Of a stretch of 64,000 nucleotides of DNA, positions 16,085 to 25,503 are shown piece by piece. The DNA lies in the NCBI RefSeq assembly GCF_002812045.1, contig NZ_NPEG01000001.1, positions 248,001 through 312,000 of the forward strand, read 5' to 3'. A program made the translations under genes and the position numbers. The notes under the pieces were generated by a model that worked only from the letters and a program-made list of their open reading frames with translations, was not told the DNA's origin and did no database searches. Every line of letters starts with the position of its first letter. Position 1 is the stretch's first letter. Source of the DNA: Leptospira haakeii (GTDB lineage: Bacteria; Spirochaetota; Leptospiria; Leptospirales; Leptospiraceae).

Positions 16085-17272
16085 TTACATTCCCGAGCTT
16101 GCGTATAACTTCTTTAAATCAGCAGCTATATTCTTTTGCATCGCTTCGTTTGTTCCACCACCGATAGATAGTAAGATCGCATCTCTATGTAATCTTTCTA
16201 CGGGGTATTCTCTACAATAACCGTAACCACCCAAGACCTGGATTGCATTTCTGGAAACTCTTTCTGCCATTTGGGTAGATACAAGTTTCGCAGAAGCGGC
16301 TCCGAGTGAGTTCCGATTTTCAGGATGTATTTTAGAAGCAACATCATATACCAATGCTCTAGCTGCTTGGTAATCTGCATAAGACTCTGCGAGCAATCTT
16401 TGGATCTGTCCAAATTCTATCAGTTTTTTATCGAAAGCTTCTCTATGAAGAATAGTATATTCACACATCACATCAATACAACGTTTTGCAATTCCTAAAG
16501 ACTGGGCAGCAAGAGTTACTCTTTCAATCTCCAGGTTTCTCATCATATGAGTCAAGGCTCCATCTTCCGCACCTATCAAATTTTCCGCAGGAACTTCTAG
16601 GTTTTCGAAAATTAATTGGGTTGTAGGAGAAGACCTCATTCCCATTTTTTCTTCTTTTTTACCGAAGCTGAATCCAGGAAAAGAGCTTTCTACTATGAAG
16701 GAAGTAGTTCTACGAGAGTCTTTACTTGTTTTTGCATATACTAAGAATACCTGGCCTACGATACCGTTCGTGATAAACTGTTTCCTACCGTTTAACACAA
16801 ATTTGTCGCCCTTACGAATCGCAACGGTTGTCATTCCGAGAACGTCCGTCCCTGCTCCAGGCTCTGTCATTCCCATTCCACCGACCCATTCTCCGGAGAG
16901 AACCTTAGGCATATATTTAGCTCTTTGAGAAGTATTGCCGCTATGATAGAAATTGTTTACGAAAAGTACTTCATGAGCTAAATATGATAAAGTAAATCCA
17001 GGATCATAAGCGGAAAATTCCTCATGTATGATCACACTTGCAACAGGGTCTAGCCCCATTCCTCCGTCTTCCTGCGGAACAGTGACTCCAAAAATTCCTA
17101 ATTCAGCCCCTAATCTACGAAACAGATCCTTATTAAAGGATTCTTCGTCGTCATGATCCTTTGCTTGTAGGTCCAGATTCTCTTTCGCGAAAGCGCTTAC
17201 ATTTTCTCTCAAGGAAAGATGATCATCAGTTGGATTATATAGATCTATTTTTTTTTCTTGGATTCCTTTCAT
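16085..17272 (-). CDS. Acyl-CoA dehydrogenase (isovaleryl-/long-chain-type active site)
   Basis: This FAD enzyme introduces the alpha-beta double bond into acyl-CoAs and passes electrons to ETF. The 395-residue protein has the FAD/substrate signature MGMTEPGAGTDVL (133-145), GGYGYCREYPVERL and the C-terminal IGGGTNE (370-376). The last motif has Gly where medium- and short-chain enzymes carry the catalytic Glu. As in isovaleryl-CoA and long-chain dehydrogenases, the base is probably Glu250 in NLEIERVTLA. A branched-chain or long-chain substrate is therefore more likely than butyryl-CoA. The start ATG has a GGGA site. Its electron acceptor genes etfB-etfA lie about 3 kb away on the other strand. 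Confidence 0.9.
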   Translation of the reverse strand: MKGIQEKKIDLYNPTDDHLSLRENVSAFAKENLDLQAKDHDDEESFNKDLFRRLGAELGIFGVTVPQEDGGMGLDPVASVIIHEEFSAYDPGFTLSYLAHEVLFVNNFYHSGNTSQRAKYMPKVLSGEWVGGMGMTEPGAGTDVLGMTTVAIRKGDKFVLNGRKQFITNGIVGQVFLVYAKTSKDSRRTTSFIVESSFPGFSFGKKEEKMGMRSSPTTQLIFENLEVPAENLIGAEDGALTHMMRNLEIERVTLAAQSLGIAKRCIDVMCEYTILHREAFDKKLIEFGQIQRLLAESYADYQAARALVYDVASKIHPENRNSLGAASAKLVSTQMAERVSRNAIQVLGGYGYCREYPVERLHRDAILLSIGGGTNEAMQKNIAADLKKLYASSGM

Positions 17273-17357
17273 TCTAGTTCCCTATTCAGTTTCAACTTAA
17301 GTATTTGAAACCCGCTGTAAAATGCAACCGAGTTACTGAACTTAACAATATTAAAGA

Positions 17358-17375
17358 AGATCAAAATCTTGATCT
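17358..17375. promoter_or_regulatory. Palindromic operator candidate
   Basis: AGATCAA-AATC-TTGATCT is a perfect inverted repeat with 7-base arms in the 154-base gap between the divergent acyl-CoA dehydrogenase and membrane-protein genes. Its position suits a repressor site for either gene. A fatty-acid regulator is conceivable but not shown. Confidence 0.4.
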
Positions 17376-17426
17376 GCAAATACAAGCTTTACAAATCGAG
17401 TATAAGATATTATTTCGTATTAGGCA

Positions 17427-19865
17427 GTGATTTCCTTGGTAAATTTCTTATTTTTTTTAGGCATCATCTTAAATGTTTATTTTATATCGGTCATTCTTCA
17501 TAAAAAAGGACTCCCACAACCTTTATCCAGAAACTTAGTCGCCTTTACCCTCTCCATTTTATTAGCGGGATCGATTGCCCTTCTTTTAGTTTCATTCGAA
17601 TCTTACAAAATCCTGTCAGTGGCATTGATCCAACTTTTAGCTTCCGGATCCTTCATCGGATATATATTCTTCCGCAAGATTGATTTTAGATTAAACCCAT
17701 TCTCCGGCCGGGGCAAATCGGGAAATTTATTTACTAATATCATTCTGACATTGCTACTCCTAAGTGCTGGAGCAATGTATTCTCTTTTTCCTATCGAGTA
17801 TATTAAGGGAGATAGAGACCACGGGGTTTATATAGTTTTCGGAAGTAATATCCAGAAAACGGGAGGATTGAATTTTAATGATTTCCGTTACCAGGACCTA
17901 ACTCAAATCTTGGGGGATAATATCATCCAGGGTTATCCTTCGATCCATTCAGATCATTCCCCTCAGGACCCATCGGCCCCAATCGGCTCCCTCTCTCCTC
18001 GTTTCTATCCTCTCTTCCCTACTTATTTAGCCTTATCTGCCGATTTATTCGGATTAGATGCCATGTTCCGAGTAAATTCAATATTCGGAATATTATCCTT
18101 AGTTTTTATATTTTTGATCGTGAAAAAATGGATTGGGCCTTGGGGAGCATTGGTTGCAGTTTTTTTCTGTGCGTTCAACCCGGCTCAACTTTGGAACGTA
18201 AGAACAACTTTATCAGAGCCATTAGGGCAATTATTGATCATATTCTCTTCCTATTTAGCTCTTTATTTTTTCCGTAAAGATAAAGGGTGGATGGTTTTTG
18301 CCGGTGGTATTTTAGGGCTAAGTAACTTCAATAGGATCGATAGTTTAATTTATTTTCCTGCAATTGTAATCTTTGTAGGTTATTTATTATTTTTCAGAAA
18401 GAAATCTCTTCAAAAAGGTATAAACTTTCTTTTGGGGTATTCCGCCATTTCAATTCTGGGGGTCCTCTACGGCTATATCAACTCGAAACCTTACATGATT
18501 GATCTATGGAAAGGTAACCAGTTACTGAAATTAACATTGTTCTGCGTTTCTTCTTCAATCTTATTGGTCTCTATTTTATTTTTTTCCAATTTAGAAATCG
18601 GAAAAAAAACAATCGGATCGATCAAAGATTCAATTCTTAGAAAAAGAACAACCTTTAGAATTCTTTCTTTTACTTTATTTTTTGTATTAATTGCTTTTGG
18701 ACATTCTATCCAGCCTGTAATCAGCAACGCGGAAGGAATTAATGATGTTTTGTATTTTAAAAAGAATGGTTTTTTATTCTTCCTACTTTATGTTCCCGTT
18801 CTTTTAGTCTTATTCGGGATTGGAGGTTATGATCTACTACTCTTCAAAAAGAAATCCTCCGGTTCTTTGGTATTTTTATTATTAGGTTCCCTTCTATCAT
18901 TTGTTTATTTTTATGATCCGAGCATTAATGCAGATCATTTCTGGGCATCTAGACGTTGGGTTTTATTTCCTATTCCTTTTGCATGTATCATGGGAGTAAT
19001 CGGACTTTACTCTCTACCTATCAAAAAACAGACAATCAAGTCGGCGTTAATCGTCGTAATCATTGCGGGCTATATATATCATCTTTATAATAGAGATAGA
19101 TTGATATTCTTCGAAAGAATGTTATCCGGTTATTCCGAAGAATTCGAAAGATTATCAATATCTCTTCCAAGTGAAAAAGCGATTTATTTTACCAAAAAAG
19201 AAGACCTTGCCAGCCCTCTTCGTTATCTAAGTGGGAAAGAGACTTATCTCATACACAAAACGCGCCCCTTTTTAGAAAAGGCAAACCAACTGATCAAATC
19301 AGGCTGGAATGTATATTTAATTGATGAAGACTTTAATTTAGAAGATGGACCCGTTACTTTAGAAAAAATAGATAAGATCAATTTGGAAGGAAATTATCCT
19401 ATAGATACTGTAAATCGTTATCCAGATACACTTATATATAGAGGAATCTTCTTACAGGTTTATAAATTAGGAGTAAGCTCCGCATCGGCCCGGGATAAAA
19501 AATCAGTTTTTATAGACCCTTCTCAATTCACATATAAGTTAAAGACGGTAAGATCGGAACGTAAGAGCCAACCGGTTGTTTATGAAGAATTAAAAGGTTA
19601 CGATCATTATATTCCAAAAGATCCGATAGGAAGATTTCGAGCTGAATTCGAAGGAGAAATCCTAGACAAAGCGACTTTCAGTGTAACTGCCAACCAATCT
19701 TCTTCCATAATCTTTCCTGAATCCCCAGGAATTGGAGATTCAAAGAAGATGAGTATAGAATTCTCTGTAGAAAATTCTGAAACAGATGATATACAGATCA
19801 GATTCCATACCAAAAAGGACAGACAAGCTGTTCTAAAGTCCCTGCAATTATCTAGAATTCCCTGA
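17427..19865 (+). CDS. Large GT-C-like membrane protein (PMT/ArnT-type glycosyltransferase fold)
   Basis: The 812-residue protein has about a dozen predicted membrane helices in its first 580 residues and a soluble C-terminal domain of about 230 residues. The first large loop contains GDRDHGVYIVFGSNIQKTGG, and the phrases PRFYPLFPTYLAL and VRTTLSEPLGQLL match the layout of GT-C enzymes that move sugars from polyprenyl carriers. The donor and acceptor are unknown. The soluble tail is rich in beta-structure and may bind the acceptor. It begins with GTG at 17427 with no clear ribosome-binding site, so a TTG nine bases later is possible. A small membrane-protein gene follows 12 bases downstream. 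Confidence 0.7.
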   Translation: MISLVNFLFFLGIILNVYFISVILHKKGLPQPLSRNLVAFTLSILLAGSIALLLVSFESYKILSVALIQLLASGSFIGYIFFRKIDFRLNPFSGRGKSGNLFTNIILTLLLLSAGAMYSLFPIEYIKGDRDHGVYIVFGSNIQKTGGLNFNDFRYQDLTQILGDNIIQGYPSIHSDHSPQDPSAPIGSLSPRFYPLFPTYLALSADLFGLDAMFRVNSIFGILSLVFIFLIVKKWIGPWGALVAVFFCAFNPAQLWNVRTTLSEPLGQLLIIFSSYLALYFFRKDKGWMVFAGGILGLSNFNRIDSLIYFPAIVIFVGYLLFFRKKSLQKGINFLLGYSAISILGVLYGYINSKPYMIDLWKGNQLLKLTLFCVSSSILLVSILFFSNLEIGKKTIGSIKDSILRKRTTFRILSFTLFFVLIAFGHSIQPVISNAEGINDVLYFKKNGFLFFLLYVPVLLVLFGIGGYDLLLFKKKSSGSLVFLLLGSLLSFVYFYDPSINADHFWASRRWVLFPIPFACIMGVIGLYSLPIKKQTIKSALIVVIIAGYIYHLYNRDRLIFFERMLSGYSEEFERLSISLPSEKAIYFTKKEDLASPLRYLSGKETYLIHKTRPFLEKANQLIKSGWNVYLIDEDFNLEDGPVTLEKIDKINLEGNYPIDTVNRYPDTLIYRGIFLQVYKLGVSSASARDKKSVFIDPSQFTYKLKTVRSERKSQPVVYEELKGYDHYIPKDPIGRFRAEFEGEILDKATFSVTANQSSSIIFPESPGIGDSKKMSIEFSVENSETDDIQIRFHTKKDRQAVLKSLQLSRIP

Positions 19866-19877
19866 ACGAGGATAAAC

Positions 19878-20174
19878 ATGCTGTATTCTGTCGTATTAAC
19901 TTTGATTTGCCTTCTCGCTTTGGTTCTCGCGGTCCGCAATCTAGGAAAATTTCCTAAAAGTTTAGAAGAGATCCGCTCGGAAATCGAAGCCTCATTTGCT
20001 TCCCCTCTTAGCGGAAAGTCTTGGATCTGGTTCTTATTCCTGCTCAGTTTTTTCCTTTTACCATTTTTCTGGGGCCTAACCTTCTTCCTCCAATCGGACG
20101 CGAACGTATTGGTTATCATTTTGGGATTATTTTGGATCTATTTTTGGAGCAGAACACTCATTCTGTTTCGATAG
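19878..20174 (+). CDS. Small two- or three-helix membrane protein
   Basis: This 98-residue protein has an N-terminal helix (about 2-20), a charged amphipathic stretch with KSLEEIRSEIE, and two further hydrophobic segments (about 49-67 and 75-95). I recognise no family. The ATG follows a GAGG site and lies 12 bases after the GT-C-like gene, so it is probably its operon partner, perhaps a subunit or stabiliser. The frame is free of stops on a strand where the reverse ORF is unconvincing. Confidence 0.6.
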   Translation: MLYSVVLTLICLLALVLAVRNLGKFPKSLEEIRSEIEASFASPLSGKSWIWFLFLLSFFLLPFFWGLTFFLQSDANVLVIILGLFWIYFWSRTLILFR

Positions 20175-20270
20175 GCTAGATTTCCCGAATACGTGCAAAA
20201 AAGTAGTTTGCACTCAAGCTTTTCAGAAATTTCGTGTTTATAGCCCTATTTATTTGGAGAACGAAAGTTC

Positions 20271-21032
20271 ATGAAGATCATCGTTTTAGTGAAACAGGTG
20301 CCTGACACCGAAACGAATATCAAAGTCGGGGACAAGTCCATCAATGAAGCCGGAATTAAATGGATTATCTCTCCGTACGACGAATTCGCAATTGAAGAAG
20401 GACTTAGATTGCGCGAGAAAAATGGTGGAGAGGTTATTGCAGTCTCTCTAGGACCAGATCGCGTTCAAGAGTCATTACGCCAAGCATACGCAATGGGAGC
20501 GGACCGTGCCGTTCAGATCAAAGTGGACAACTACGTTCCTTTTGACACCGTTTTAACCGCAGAATTGATCGCAAACTTCGCGAAAGCTGAAAATGCAGAT
20601 ATCATCATCGGCGGACGCCAATCTATCGATAGCGATAGTTCCCAAGTAGTGATCCAAGTTGCAGAAGGACTCGGAATCGCTCATATTTCTTTCGCAGTTA
20701 GTTTAGAGATCAGCGGAACTTCCGTAAAAGCTACTAAAGAAGTAGAAGGTGGAACCCAAGTTGTGGAAACCAGCCTACCAGTAGCAATCACTGCTCAAAA
20801 AGGATTAAACGAACCTCGTTATCCTAACTTGAAAGGTTTGATGGCAGCTAAGAAGAAGCCAATCGAAACTAAAACGCCTGCAGATTTAGGAAATCCTGCA
20901 AGCAAGATTGAAGTAGTGGGACTGGAGCCTCCTCCACCTCGTATTCCTGGTCGCAAGTTAGAAGCGGCTGATGCGAAAGGTTTCGCTGAACAATTAGTAA
21001 AAGCTCTTCGCGAAGAAGCTAAGGTTATCTAA
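20271..21032 (+). CDS. etfB: Electron transfer flavoprotein beta subunit
   Basis: EtfB pairs with EtfA to carry electrons from acyl-CoA dehydrogenases to ETF-quinone oxidoreductase. It opens with MKIIVLVKQVPDTETNIK and contains SPYDEFAIEEGLRLRE. The AMP/adenine-binding segment GGRQSIDSDSSQV and the C-terminal recognition-loop region EPRYPNLKGLMAAKKKPIE follow. Length 253 is typical. etfA starts 11 bases downstream. A GGAGA ribosome-binding site precedes the ATG. Together with the nearby acyl-CoA dehydrogenase this fits beta-oxidation as a main energy route, as known for Leptospira. Confidence 0.97.
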   Translation: MKIIVLVKQVPDTETNIKVGDKSINEAGIKWIISPYDEFAIEEGLRLREKNGGEVIAVSLGPDRVQESLRQAYAMGADRAVQIKVDNYVPFDTVLTAELIANFAKAENADIIIGGRQSIDSDSSQVVIQVAEGLGIAHISFAVSLEISGTSVKATKEVEGGTQVVETSLPVAITAQKGLNEPRYPNLKGLMAAKKKPIETKTPADLGNPASKIEVVGLEPPPPRIPGRKLEAADAKGFAEQLVKALREEAKVI

Positions 21033-21043
21033 GGAGAACACCC

Positions 21044-22003
21044 GTGAGCAACGTTTTAATCGTAGGCGAACTCAAAAACGGAGAACTCAAAAAGATCTCC
21101 AAAGAAATCACTTCCGCTGGCCGCAAAATTGCGGACGCACTCGGAGGAAAAGTAACCGCTCTTCTCATCGGATCCGGAGTTGAAAAATTCGCAGGAGATC
21201 TGGGAGCAGTCGGAGCAGACAGCATAGTAACTGTAAACGCAGGTGACTTCAACGCGGAAACTTGGGCGAATTTAGTAGCTGGAGTTATTAAGGAAAAAAA
21301 TCCTTCCGTAGTTTTAGTTCCTCACACTTCTCAAGGAAAAGATTATTCTCCAAGAGTAGCTGTAAAAGTAGGAGCAGGGATTGTAGCGGATGCAGTAGGT
21401 CTTTCAGTAGACGGCGGAAAAGTAGTAGCGAAGAAGCCAATCTATTCCGGAAAAGCATACGGTAACTTTAAAGTTACCAGCCCAATCGCTATCTTCACTG
21501 TTCGTCCAAACTCTCAAGAAGTAGTACAAAAAGCTGGAGCAGGCGCTGCTGAAGCTGCAAGTCCATCCGCAGGAGACGCGAAAGTTAAAATCGTATCTTC
21601 CGATCTAAGCGGTGGAAACAAAGTTCAATTGGCAGAAGCTTCTATCATCGTATCTGGCGGACGCGGAATTAAAGGACCTGAAAACTGGCCTGTTCTCCAA
21701 GGTTTGGCGGACGTTTTAGGTGCAGCTTTAGGAGCTTCCCGTGCTGCGGTCGATGCAGGCTGGATTTCCCATAGCCATCAAGTGGGTCAAACTGGTAAAA
21801 CCGTTTCCCCGAACTGCTATATCGCATGCGGAATCTCCGGAGCGATCCAGCACTTGGCCGGAATGGGCTCTTCCAAGTATATCGTGGCTATTAACAAGGA
21901 CGGAGACGCTCCAATCTTCAAAGTAGCTACCTACGGAGTCGTAGGGGACCTTTTTGAAGTCGTACCAGCTCTGACCGACGAGTTTAAAAAAGTACTTGGA
22001 TAA
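21044..22003 (+). CDS. etfA: Electron transfer flavoprotein alpha subunit
   Basis: EtfA holds the redox-active FAD. The C-terminal FAD domain shows [20 protein letters not shown], then [20 protein letters not shown] and [11 protein letters not shown], all hallmark segments in the correct order. Length 319 is typical. Translation starts at GTG with an ideal AAGGAGA site 6-7 bases upstream, so the unusual codon is well supported. It is the second gene of etfBA; a LolA-like gene begins 32 bases after its stop. Confidence 0.97.
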   Translation: MSNVLIVGELKNGELKKISKEITSAGRKIADALGGKVTALLIGSGVEKFAGDLGAVGADSIVTVNAGDFNAETWANLVAGVIKEKNPSVVLVPHTSQGKDYSPRVAVKVGAGIVADAVGLSVDGGKVVAKKPIYSGKAYGNFKVTSPIAIFTVRPNSQEVVQKAGAGAAEAASPSAGDAKVKIVSSDLSGGNKVQLAEASIIVSGGRGIKGPENWPVLQGLADVLGAALGASRAAVDAGWISHSHQVGQTGKTVSPNCYIACGISGAIQHLAGMGSSKYIVAINKDGDAPIFKVATYGVVGDLFEVVPALTDEFKKVLG

Positions 22004-22035
22004 TTTCGTCTAATGAAGCCATAGTAGGAACGATT

Positions 22036-22626
22036 ATGGCTTCATCCAAGGGTATCTTATCCTTTTTGGGTGCCGCAGCTCTACTGGTCTGCGGCACTTC
22101 TATTTTATCCGATCCTGGCAAGGAAAGGTTAAGCAGTGTCATCGGAAAGATGGCTGAAATTTCCAGCTTTCGGGCGAGTATTACGATCAATAACGAACTC
22201 ACCGGAACTCTTTCTTATCAAAAACCAAATCATATACATGTAAAATTTTCCGACGGAAGAGTTATCGCTTCCAACGGACGTTATCTTTGGTTTTATTCCC
22301 CTTCTAGAGGAATTGTAGGAAAACAAGACGTAAAAGGTATGACCGGTGGAATGGCCGGCTTACTTTCCGGATACGAAGAAGTGACTCCAGTGGGGGGTTC
22401 ACTTCGACTAAAATCCGCGACAAGGACTTACGAAGAGATTGTAGTCACTTTAGGTCCGGATAATACTCCTCGTTCTCTCAGAATGAAGAGTAGATCGACC
22501 GGAGAATATACCTCCGTAAGTTTTTCCGGAGTCCAAACCGGTATAGGTTTACCAGCGTCTCTCTTCAATTTCGGAGCACCTGCAAACGCGCAAATTGTGG
22601 AGAACCCGCTTAACGAGAGGGAATAA
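22036..22626 (+). CDS. LolA-like outer-membrane lipoprotein carrier protein
   Basis: LolA-fold proteins shuttle lipoproteins (or other acylated molecules) across the periplasm. After a signal peptide (about 1-24) the sequence follows the LolA pattern: [20 protein letters not shown], then [20 protein letters not shown] and a C-terminal strand region. At 196 residues it fits the family. No lolB or lolCDE gene is nearby, and spirochaetes lack LolB, so I do not give the symbol firmly. The ATG has an AGGAAC site. The following gene starts two bases after its stop, so the two are translationally linked. Confidence 0.8.
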   Translation: MASSKGILSFLGAAALLVCGTSILSDPGKERLSSVIGKMAEISSFRASITINNELTGTLSYQKPNHIHVKFSDGRVIASNGRYLWFYSPSRGIVGKQDVKGMTGGMAGLLSGYEEVTPVGGSLRLKSATRTYEEIVVTLGPDNTPRSLRMKSRSTGEYTSVSFSGVQTGIGLPASLFNFGAPANAQIVENPLNERE

Positions 22627-22628
22627 GT

Positions 22629-24461
22629 TTGTCTACTTCTCGCACAGACGCCCATAAGGTCTTCGCTGATCTCTATCGCAAGACACGTTCTCCGGAACAT
22701 CAACAGAAGATAGACGAAGTCATACAAAAATCGAACGATATATTCATACGTATCGACTTGATGAAAAAAGTCGACGAAGAGTTCGAACAGAAGAAAAAAG
22801 AAGAATCAGGCAAAAGACCGGAAGAAGAAGATAAATCTTCCAAGTCATCTCAATCTTCCTCCACTTCTTCTAAAACTGCACCTAAGCCTGTTAAGAAAGC
22901 ACAAGATGCTGGACCAGGTTTAGGGTTCCTAGCTAACCTGTTTGGTGGAAATGCGAATATTACAAAATTTGCAAAAGACACCGGAACTGTTGAAGTAGGT
23001 TTCCTCGGAAGAAATTCTAAGATCGCTCCTTCTGTAGAAAGATTATTTAAAGCATTAAAAGAAGATCAGATCATCTCTACATTACAAGCACTCAGACTTG
23101 CGGAAAGCCAAGGCTGGAGACATTGGAGACCTTTGGTTTATAATGTTGTCTTGAATTTTAATAAATTCTTTAATAATTTCATCTCTTTAGATTCACTATT
23201 TATCGACGAAATTTCTCCGGAGATCTTTTTGAACAGATCTTTGAAAATGCAGATGTACTATGCTCGTCATCTTTCCAGAAGCGACGCCAGGGATATTATC
23301 CTAGGTCATGTTCCGGAGTTAGTGAAGAAGGACGAAAAATTATCCGTAAAACTTCCTTCTATTATCTCCGGGCTGAATTACGGATTAAATTTAGAAAACG
23401 GAAGACCTAAACTTACGGATGCGATCCGAGCATTCTATGTTGTTTCTAATAAAAAAGTCATCGGCTGGGAAGAAATATTAGATTCTTTGAATGTTCCTCC
23501 GATTAACGAGACCAAATTCCAAGGATCTCCGGACATTACCAAAGAAGTAGAAACAACATTGATCAAATTGTCGGATGATATCCTGACAAGAATGAACAAG
23601 AAAGAAGAACTACACGGTTTAAGACAACGTTATTTCAAAATAGACGATAACGGAAAGATCTCTTTCGATTTCTTGAATGGGGTTGTAGACGATTACTTCG
23701 CCCATCATATGCCGGAGAATATGAACTCTGCGGCATTCAAGTCTTCCTACAAGGGAATGCCTCATAAGCTGATCCATATACTTCTCCGAGACTTTCAATC
23801 CTGTTACACCCCTATTTTAGAAGGAACGGTCAAGATAGGGACAAAAAACCATAACAGAGACGTATTGGTAACCCAACCGGGTTTATTCAAAACGGAGATT
23901 GAAGAGATCAATAATCTTTTGAGACAATTGGATGCGTTCAATAAGAAGTATCCTAGCTTCCAGTATACCTTCTCCAATTTTAACCAAAATACTTCCGGCG
24001 GATCGGTCGAAGATCAGATCACAGTAAACTTACTAAGATTACTTGCAGAAGCTTCCGCTTTCATGGGAAAATTCGCAGAGAAAATCAACGTATTGGTTGA
24101 GAACCATTTATTGGCGAAAGATTATGAAGCGAAAGGACAATTGAACGAAAGAGTTCTAGCCTCAAAAGAAAAAGTACTCGAAGAGGTAAAAGTCCTTCAC
24201 AGATTTATTCCATATTACGATTCTACGATGGTTTCAGGAAATCGTTTGAACGGTAAAACCTTGGAATACGTTTTTGTAGATATGGCTCAGTTACTTTTTA
24301 ATTATGCAGTCATTTACAAAGATAAGTTTACCGTAAACAAACTGACTGCTCATAGAAAGTTAGATGCGGAACTAAACGCATTAAAAGCAGAATACGAACG
24401 CCTTTCCGGAAAAACTTTCGACGATCCACAAAACCGATTCGCTTCCTCGGAGGAACAATGA
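22629..24461 (+). CDS. Large cytoplasmic protein of unknown function between lolA-like and trpS
   Basis: I do not recognise this 610-residue protein. It begins with TTG (GAGAGGG ribosome-binding site, two bases after the previous stop), has no signal peptide, and starts with a helical region. A low-complexity linker rich in Lys, Glu and Ser follows (about residues 55-100). The remainder is long and helix-rich, with one short glycine-rich turn ([15 protein letters not shown]). A C-terminal coiled-coil segment ([20 protein letters not shown]) is likely. Its stop overlaps the trpS start by four bases (ATGA), so the three genes form a coupled unit. A structural or scaffolding role is only a guess. 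Confidence 0.65.
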   Translation: MSTSRTDAHKVFADLYRKTRSPEHQQKIDEVIQKSNDIFIRIDLMKKVDEEFEQKKKEESGKRPEEEDKSSKSSQSSSTSSKTAPKPVKKAQDAGPGLGFLANLFGGNANITKFAKDTGTVEVGFLGRNSKIAPSVERLFKALKEDQIISTLQALRLAESQGWRHWRPLVYNVVLNFNKFFNNFISLDSLFIDEISPEIFLNRSLKMQMYYARHLSRSDARDIILGHVPELVKKDEKLSVKLPSIISGLNYGLNLENGRPKLTDAIRAFYVVSNKKVIGWEEILDSLNVPPINETKFQGSPDITKEVETTLIKLSDDILTRMNKKEELHGLRQRYFKIDDNGKISFDFLNGVVDDYFAHHMPENMNSAAFKSSYKGMPHKLIHILLRDFQSCYTPILEGTVKIGTKNHNRDVLVTQPGLFKTEIEEINNLLRQLDAFNKKYPSFQYTFSNFNQNTSGGSVEDQITVNLLRLLAEASAFMGKFAEKINVLVENHLLAKDYEAKGQLNERVLASKEKVLEEVKVLHRFIPYYDSTMVSGNRLNGKTLEYVFVDMAQLLFNYAVIYKDKFTVNKLTAHRKLDAELNALKAEYERLSGKTFDDPQNRFASSEEQ

Positions 24462-25438
24462 GGATATTGACCGGGGTACAACCTTCTGGTAAATTACATT
24501 TAGGAAATTACTTCTCTGTTATACGCAAGTTAGTCGATTACCAAAACAAGTCCGATCTATTCTGTTTTGTAGCTGACCTGCACGCTTTGACCACTTTTAG
24601 TTCCGCGAAAAACCAAACTGAAAATACTTATGACGCTGTTTGTGATTTTTTAGCATTAGGCATCGATCCTGATAAATGTGCATTCTGGATCCAATCAGAG
24701 GTTCCGGAAGTTACTGAACTTACCTGGTATCTAAGTATGTCCATCACTGTTCCTAAATTGGAATTAGCTCACTCTTATAAAGATAAGGTGGCAAAAGGAA
24801 TCGTTCCGAGCGGGGGGCTTTTCTTTTATCCTGTGCTAATGGCAGCGGACATTCTTGCATTTAATAGCGATAAAGTACCTGTAGGAAAAGACCAAAAACA
24901 ACATTTGGAATATGCAAGGGATATTGCGGAGAAGTTTAATTCCCAATATGGTGAGACCTTCAAACTTCCTGAACCCGAAATAGACGAGGAGACCGCGATC
25001 GTACCGGGAGTAGACGGAGCGAAAATGTCCAAGTCTTACGGAAATACGATCAACTTTTTTGATGATGAGAAGAAGTTAAAAAAATCCGTAATGGGGATTC
25101 TAACTGATTCCGCAGGAGTGGACGAAGCAAAGGATTATGAGAAAAGTATAATATACTCTATCCACTCCCTTTTCTTAAATGAATCAGACAAAAAAGATCT
25201 TCAGTCCAGATTTACAAATCCTGGAACTGGTTATGGAGATCTGAAAAAAGCATTATTAGAAACTGTATTAGAATATTTCGGACCTTATCGAAAAGAAAGA
25301 GAGAAGATCGCAGCAGACCCTGCTTACGTTAGATCCGTCATGAAAAAGGGATCCGACAAAGCAAGAGAGGCTTCTTCTCAGATCCTAGATAATGTAAGAG
25401 GAAAGCTGGGAATCGGAATCTCAAAAGTTTCGGTTTAA
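24458..25438 (+). CDS. trpS: Tryptophanyl-tRNA synthetase
   Basis: Class I aminoacyl-tRNA synthetase charging tRNA-Trp. The HIGH-equivalent is in [13 protein letters not shown] (residues 6-18) and the KMSKS loop is at 189-193, preceded by VPGVDGA. Length 326 is typical of bacterial TrpS. The ATG overlaps the previous stop by four bases. A perfect hairpin follows 13 bases after the stop. No tryptophan-dependent leader is visible. Confidence 0.97.
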   Translation: MRILTGVQPSGKLHLGNYFSVIRKLVDYQNKSDLFCFVADLHALTTFSSAKNQTENTYDAVCDFLALGIDPDKCAFWIQSEVPEVTELTWYLSMSITVPKLELAHSYKDKVAKGIVPSGGLFFYPVLMAADILAFNSDKVPVGKDQKQHLEYARDIAEKFNSQYGETFKLPEPEIDEETAIVPGVDGAKMSKSYGNTINFFDDEKKLKKSVMGILTDSAGVDEAKDYEKSIIYSIHSLFLNESDKKDLQSRFTNPGTGYGDLKKALLETVLEYFGPYRKEREKIAADPAYVRSVMKKGSDKAREASSQILDNVRGKLGIGISKVSV

Positions 25439-25451
25439 TATCAAATTTTCC

Positions 25452-25471
25452 AGCGGAATGGAAATTCCGCT
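25452..25471 (+). terminator. Hairpin after trpS
   Basis: AGCGGAAT-GGAA-ATTCCGCT is a perfect 8-base-pair stem with a tetraloop. Only a diluted T tract follows, so it may terminate incompletely and attenuate expression of the downstream comEC-like gene. Confidence 0.6.
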
Positions 25472-25503
25472 CACAATTCAAATTTTTCAAAACAGGTATT
25501 CGT

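Noticed and set aside
19607..20119. Minus-strand 170-residue ORF across the GT-C-like gene and the small membrane-protein gene
   Set aside because: Antisense to two better-supported genes with ribosome-binding sites; its translation has no domain pattern.
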